From the NCBI GenBank assembly GCA_023105745.1, contig JALGQZ010000006.1, forward strand, positions 33,123,686 to 33,187,685: 64,000 nucleotides of DNA, read 5' to 3'. Positions 59,945 to 64,000 of this stretch are shown in pieces; positions within the stretch are counted from its first letter, which is position 1, and each line of letters opens with the position of its first letter. The position numbers and the translations under genes are program-made. The stretch comes from Austropuccinia psidii (taxonomy: Eukaryota > Basidiomycota > Pucciniomycetes > Pucciniales > Sphaerophragmiaceae). The notes under the pieces were generated by a model. It ran no database searches and was not told the DNA's origin. It worked only from the letters and a program-made list of their open reading frames with translations.

Positions 59945-61889
59945 TGTGAGCCTTTGAGATATGACCACATATCCAAAAAGGCCACAATAGAAACTTTATA
60001 ATAATTTTACTCATAATAATTATCTTAATACCAGCAAAAATGCCATAAATAGGCCTAAACTTTGAGTTAACTCAACACCTAATGAGTAAAAATGTTAAAT
60101 AAATTGCACCATTAGATTCCTCATGGTAAAATACACATATATCATTTTCATGGCATATCTGTAAAGTCAATAATTACTGAAGAATAAGTAATCATACCCT
60201 AAAGAAAGACATAAAATCTTATTTAACTCATAAACCAATGAAACAAAATAAGAAATAAGCTGTACCATTGTGTTCCCCATAAAGCCCTATACATAAAATA
60301 ACTATATGAAAATTCTCTAAAGTCAATACTTAAGGAATTAAGCTGAATATATGCACTTTTTGGTCAATGCATATATTTATTGTTTTGAGCTAATATCTCT
60401 TGAAATATACATGATAGAGAGTTACGCCAAAAATGAAGTCACAGCAGGATTACTGTAAGAACACAGATATGAGCTTTATTTTACATTTTATAAACAAGGT
60501 TATAACTTGTAAGGGTTTCTTGAACAAAATCACTGGAGCTGTTGACCACTTTGTTGTGAAAGGGGTCCAAACTTAAAAAAAGGATATTGTCAGATTCTAC
60601 TATCTCATACTTGAAGAAATATGTAATTTTTATCATAATATTCAAGGTATAACCCCTTGAAATCATGGCTTGAAGTTTAAAATATTGAATTTTTACAGAA
60701 AAGATGAGTTACAGGAAAAATCATCAAAAATAGAGTTTTGATGATGTAATGAGATGCTCTTGGAAATTTAATAAGGACATTCCAAGCAAACAGAATTAAC
60801 TCTCATAATAGCTGTAGTGTTTATAACTTATAAGGTACTGATGATCAAAGTTTATGCTTAAAATTGATCATTTATGATCACTCACTGGAATCTTATTTTA
60901 AGTTTAACAGTTAGAAAAGTGATACAGCTTGTTAATACTATCATATTATGATTAATACTAATAAAATTCACAAATTTTAGGCTTTTTCCAAGTCTATGAT
61001 GTCATCAAACTTAGATTTATAGTGATAACTCTAAATAATGGTGTAATAATGAGATAAGATGGTTCGATCATGACATAATCATCACTCAACCTTAAAACAC
61101 TCATCATTTCCAGTGGATACCATTAGTACACATCTGCTAGAAGGCTACTGGACTCTATAAGGGAGGTATTTAATATAAATAGGGCTCTTTTTACTCTATT
61201 TTCCCCTCAGACACATCAAAACAATTAAACAATTAAATCAAAAAGGTAAAATATTTATTCTTTATATATAAATCTCTTATATTATCAAATACCAAAGGCT
61301 ATCTTTATTATGATCATCATTGTTGACGTGATTACTTCAATTTTACTCTTGTTGTGTTATAAATCTCTTAAAAATCTCATTTCCATATAAAATCAAGAAA
61401 ATTTGTAATTTCTTTTATTTTTATTTGTAAATACAATTTAAATCAATTTTATTTACATTACTAGGCATAAATTCCTCCAAAATTATTATATTAAGTGTCA
61501 TAAGTAGGTTATTTTCTCTTATTATAATAATTTCTCTCTATTATTACTATTAATAATTCTTCAATTAATATAAATAGTATTTATATTAATATATAACCTT
61601 CATATTAGTAATATTTAGTTATTAATTGTTTTTCATTAACGAAAAACGACTTTTTACACTTTTATTATTTGTTTGCAACAATAATAAAGTGTTTATAAAT
61701 ATATTAATATATTTATTTATTATATTATTATATTTATTCAATAATATAGTCATTTTTATGCCATAATTATAATAATTCTTTATTATTATAATTATTTTTA
61801 TCTTATTTATTCTATTTATAAGGACATTCAGAGTACAATAAGTAAAATATTACCAATTTTTACCTATTGTTCCATAGTCAAACCTTACA
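59945..61889 (+). repeat. Element D 3' LTR (1945 bp)
   Basis: It begins TGTGAGCCTTTGAG and ends CAAACCTTACA. It is longer than the 5' copy by indels. A TATA-like and pyrimidine-rich stretch near 61170-61215 is shared with the 5' LTR (near 54230-54275) and could be the promoter. Confidence 0.82.
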
Positions 61890-62865
61890 GTATTTGAGAT
61901 TGGCACTTTTATTTTGAGCCTTGATGAATCCTCTGGATGACATGCCTTGATGACCTGATTAAAAGCTGAAATAACCATTTGATATTGGAGCCACTGGATT
62001 TCTGGTGAAAAATAATGCATAATGGTGTATAACACCATTTTTGGCACTTTTGCTTATTGGAGGGTGGAACTGGCCAAAGGTCTTTTGGATTGATGCCAGG
62101 AGGATATAAGTGAAAACTGGGTTTAAGTGGCTTCAAAGGTAAAAAAGTGTTTTTTGGGTTTTTAGCCAAATACAACTTATACACCTTTAAAAATTTATTT
62201 TCACAAAATGCGCAAATCTGGAAATTAAGCCCCAAATGGCCTAATATGGCTATTTTGGCATATTTACCATATTACATGGGAAAATTTCCTGAAATGGAAA
62301 ATACATCAAAATGCGCAAATCTGTATTTGAAGTTTAAAAAGCCAAATACAGGCTTTTGAGCTGTATTTTCCCTGTTAACTGGAAAATACCAAAGACTGTC
62401 CAAAAGAAAAACCTGGCCAGGAAAGGTGTTATGATGATGAAGGGGACAGGTTTGCCCCAGATGATGAAATGATGATAAAGGCCATAAAATAATGAAATAG
62501 CCAAATTGCCATAAATTGGATATGGCATGGATATGCCATATTGGGGTCCACGAGAGTGAATTTCCATGGTTGCGAAAGTACCCCCCAGCTTGAAATGGCG
62601 AGCTCCTGAGCACCAATACAAGGTGAATCCTGTTGAGGCTACTGGAAAAAGTTTGAGACAGGGATAAGGAGGAGTTCTTTTGAGAAATAAAAAGCTGAGA
62701 CTGATATTAAAATGTTGCAATATTATGTGGGACTTGCTTCATCTTCTTTTGACATTGGCTTCATGATTGATGTAATTTTGAAAATGAATGATAATTTTGA
62801 CATGACATTTGATGTGATAAAAGAAAAATTTAAAATGAAAATAAAAATAAAAGAATGAAAACAAA
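61890..62865. other. Unassigned sequence, possibly the LTR or flank of element F
   Basis: No gene was recognised. The minus-strand frames (62235-61909, 62616-62272, 62720-62334) overlap one another and match nothing. The position next to the chromodomain end of F suggests it may be F's LTR, but I could not find the LTR's other end. Confidence 0.35.
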
Positions 62866-63152
62866 GAAATAAAAGAAATAAAACAAATAAAACAAATAAA
62901 ACAAATAAAATAAATAAAACAAATAAAACAAATAAAACAAATAAAATAAATAAAACAAATAAAACAAATAAAACAAATAAAACAAATAAAACAAATAAAA
63001 CAAATAAAACAAATAAAACAAATAAAACAAATAAAACAAATAAAACAAATAAAACAAATAAAACAAATAAAACAAATAAAACAAATAAAACAAATAAAAC
63101 AAATAAAACAAATAAAACAAATAAAACAAATAAAACAAATAAAACAAATAAA
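62866..63152. repeat. 9-bp minisatellite (CAAATAAAA)n
   Basis: About 32 units with period 9, very homogeneous, with a few T-for-C variants at its left. In reverse complement it reads Val-Leu-Phe repeats, creating a spurious 152-codon frame. Confidence 0.95.
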
Positions 63153-63247
63153 GAGAAATGAATCTTTTTAGGAGGTTCCAATCTTGATCACTAATGTTAA
63201 CAATTGGCTTGAATTGGCCAAGGACCTGGAAAAGAAGATTTGATACC

Positions 63248-63640
63248 AGGTGCTCACAGAGTGTCCAAGGTGATGTTTTTAAAAAATTTAGACCCCTCAG
63301 GGAATTGCAAACCAGGAGAGGAACTTACTTTTGGTAATTACCACTCCTTCCAGTGTCATAAAAATAAAATAAATTTGCTGAAGGAATAGATTGGAATTGG
63401 AAAGACTTGGAAAGAAAATAAGAAAAGAAATGGTCCATTTGCCCAGGTGAAAATGGCCATAATTTTGGAATTGATGTTGAAATCCAGGCCAAAGATCTGT
63501 GTCCAAAATTGTGCAGTGCTCACAGAGTTCCCAAGGTAATGCTTACAAAAAAAGGGTAGAATACCTCTAAAGGTGCATACCAGGAGTGGGACTTAATTTT
63601 GGTAGTTCCTCTCCCCACCAAGCACCATAAATGATCAAGC
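63248..63640. repeat. Diverged tandem duplication, two copies 266 bp apart
   Basis: CTCACAGAGTGTCCAAGGTG (ending near 63274) and CTCACAGAGTTCCCAAGGTA (near 63519-63538) start two similar stretches of about 100 bp. Both continue with ACCAGGAG...GGAACTTA or GGGACTTA and a TTTTGGTA block. They lie just downstream of the chromodomain frame of F, probably at its LTR edge. Confidence 0.6.
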
Positions 63641-64000
63641 TCTTGAAGAATTGGTTCCTGGATTTTCAGGATATAAATAATGAAAATCCTTGATAAGTTC
63701 AGGAAAATTATTGAGTTTTCAGTTGGTTCCCAAGTGGATCTTTCTGGGTCTTTACTGAAACCTTTCCATTCCACCAAATACCATAATCTCCCTCTCTTGA
63801 GCTTTGAGTCCAGTATTTGAGAGACTTCCCATTTCTCTTCTTCTTCAATTAGAATTGGAGGAGGAGGCTTTTGATGCCTATTTGGGCTTGTTGATTTCTT
63901 GACTGGTTCTGAGAGGGAGATATGGAAGACTGGGTGGATGGACTTCCAATGAGTGGGAGCTTGAGATGGTAGGCATGAGTTCTGACTTTATTCAAGATTG
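63520..64000 (-). pseudogene. Element F chromovirus pol C-terminus with chromodomain, partial
   Basis: The coding strand enters from the right edge of the window with the typical linker ([20 protein letters not shown]) and [19 protein letters not shown]. It then gives the chromodomain [19 protein letters not shown] and runs out into unrelated residues, ending at 63520. A frameshift seems to lie near 63960, since the first part is better in another frame. This is a different chromovirus lineage from A-D, closer to the common rust-fungus type. The rest lies beyond 64000. Confidence 0.85.

Larger units (their letters stand above)
53151..61889 (+). mobile_element. Ty3/Gypsy element D, internally deleted
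   Basis: The LTRs are 53151-54936 and 59945-61889. The interior has a primer site, ORF1, capsid and protease, then a truncated A-type LTR, then only the integrase tail and chromodomain. RT, RNase H and most of the integrase are gone. The flanks differ (TAATC on the left, GTATT on the right), so there is no target duplication. Confidence 0.82.

Noticed and set aside
62723..63181. 152-codon minus-strand frame with VLF repeats
   Set aside because: It is the translation of a 9-bp minisatellite; there is no gene context and the ends are arbitrary.
1..64000. CRISPR arrays, bacterial operons, phage or defence systems
   Set aside because: The repeats present are LTRs, target duplications and satellites; introns and chromoviruses show a fungal nuclear genome.

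Overview
The window looks like part of a very AT-rich, transposon-packed basidiomycete genome, most likely a rust fungus (Pucciniales). The evidence is one host gene with many short introns (58-123 nt), Ty3/Gypsy chromoviruses and Ty1/Copia elements, and a chromodomain at the right edge ([19 protein letters not shown]) of a type I associate with rust genomes such as Austropuccinia. The species is inference. I found no bacterial features, CRISPR array, tRNA or rRNA gene.

Layout. (1) About 430-3715, + strand: the only cellular gene found, a spliced inositol-polyphosphate 5-phosphatase with a C-terminal ASH-like domain. (2) 4594-21946: a three-level nest with every boundary readable. A solo LTR of family X (target duplication AAAGT) is split by a Copia element (5171-21126, duplication GTATT). 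The Copia is split in its reverse transcriptase/RNase H region by a 10,974-bp minus-strand Gypsy chromovirus, element A (9392-20365, duplication TCTCC/TTTCC). (3) 21952-25504: AT-rich sequence that I cannot assign. (4) 25505-50009: a decayed A-like Gypsy, element C (minus strand), with a truncated left LTR. It is invaded by element B (27376-40676, duplication CCAAT). B itself holds a second X solo LTR (29484-30922, AGATT) and a solo LTR of its own family (31978-33791, GCTAT). C's right LTR holds a third X solo LTR (47587-48998, TATTT) and an unclassified 710-bp insertion (46744-47453, AATTTA). (5) 50010-61889: two further decayed plus-strand Gypsy elements. E is cut on the left by C. D has two LTRs, but its reverse transcriptase and most of its integrase are gone, and it contains a truncated A-type LTR. 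(6) 61890-64000: a 9-bp minisatellite and the chromodomain end of another minus-strand chromovirus, F.

How the parts work together. The Gypsy elements share one plan: 5' LTR, a primer site containing TGGGGGCC or a decayed form, a leader with an exon-like block bounded by splice-like signals, a small ORF with a conserved Y-x-I-P-K...NVF...AR motif, a coiled-coil ORF, capsid plus CCHC knuckle, protease, reverse transcriptase, RNase H, integrase, chromodomain, polypurine tract and 3' LTR. Apparent age order from decay: E, D and C oldest, then B and the Copia, then A. None has a fully open reading frame set, but A needs few repairs. The most unusual signals are the family X LTRs with a conserved nested hairpin and the extra small ORF kept in five separate Gypsy copies.
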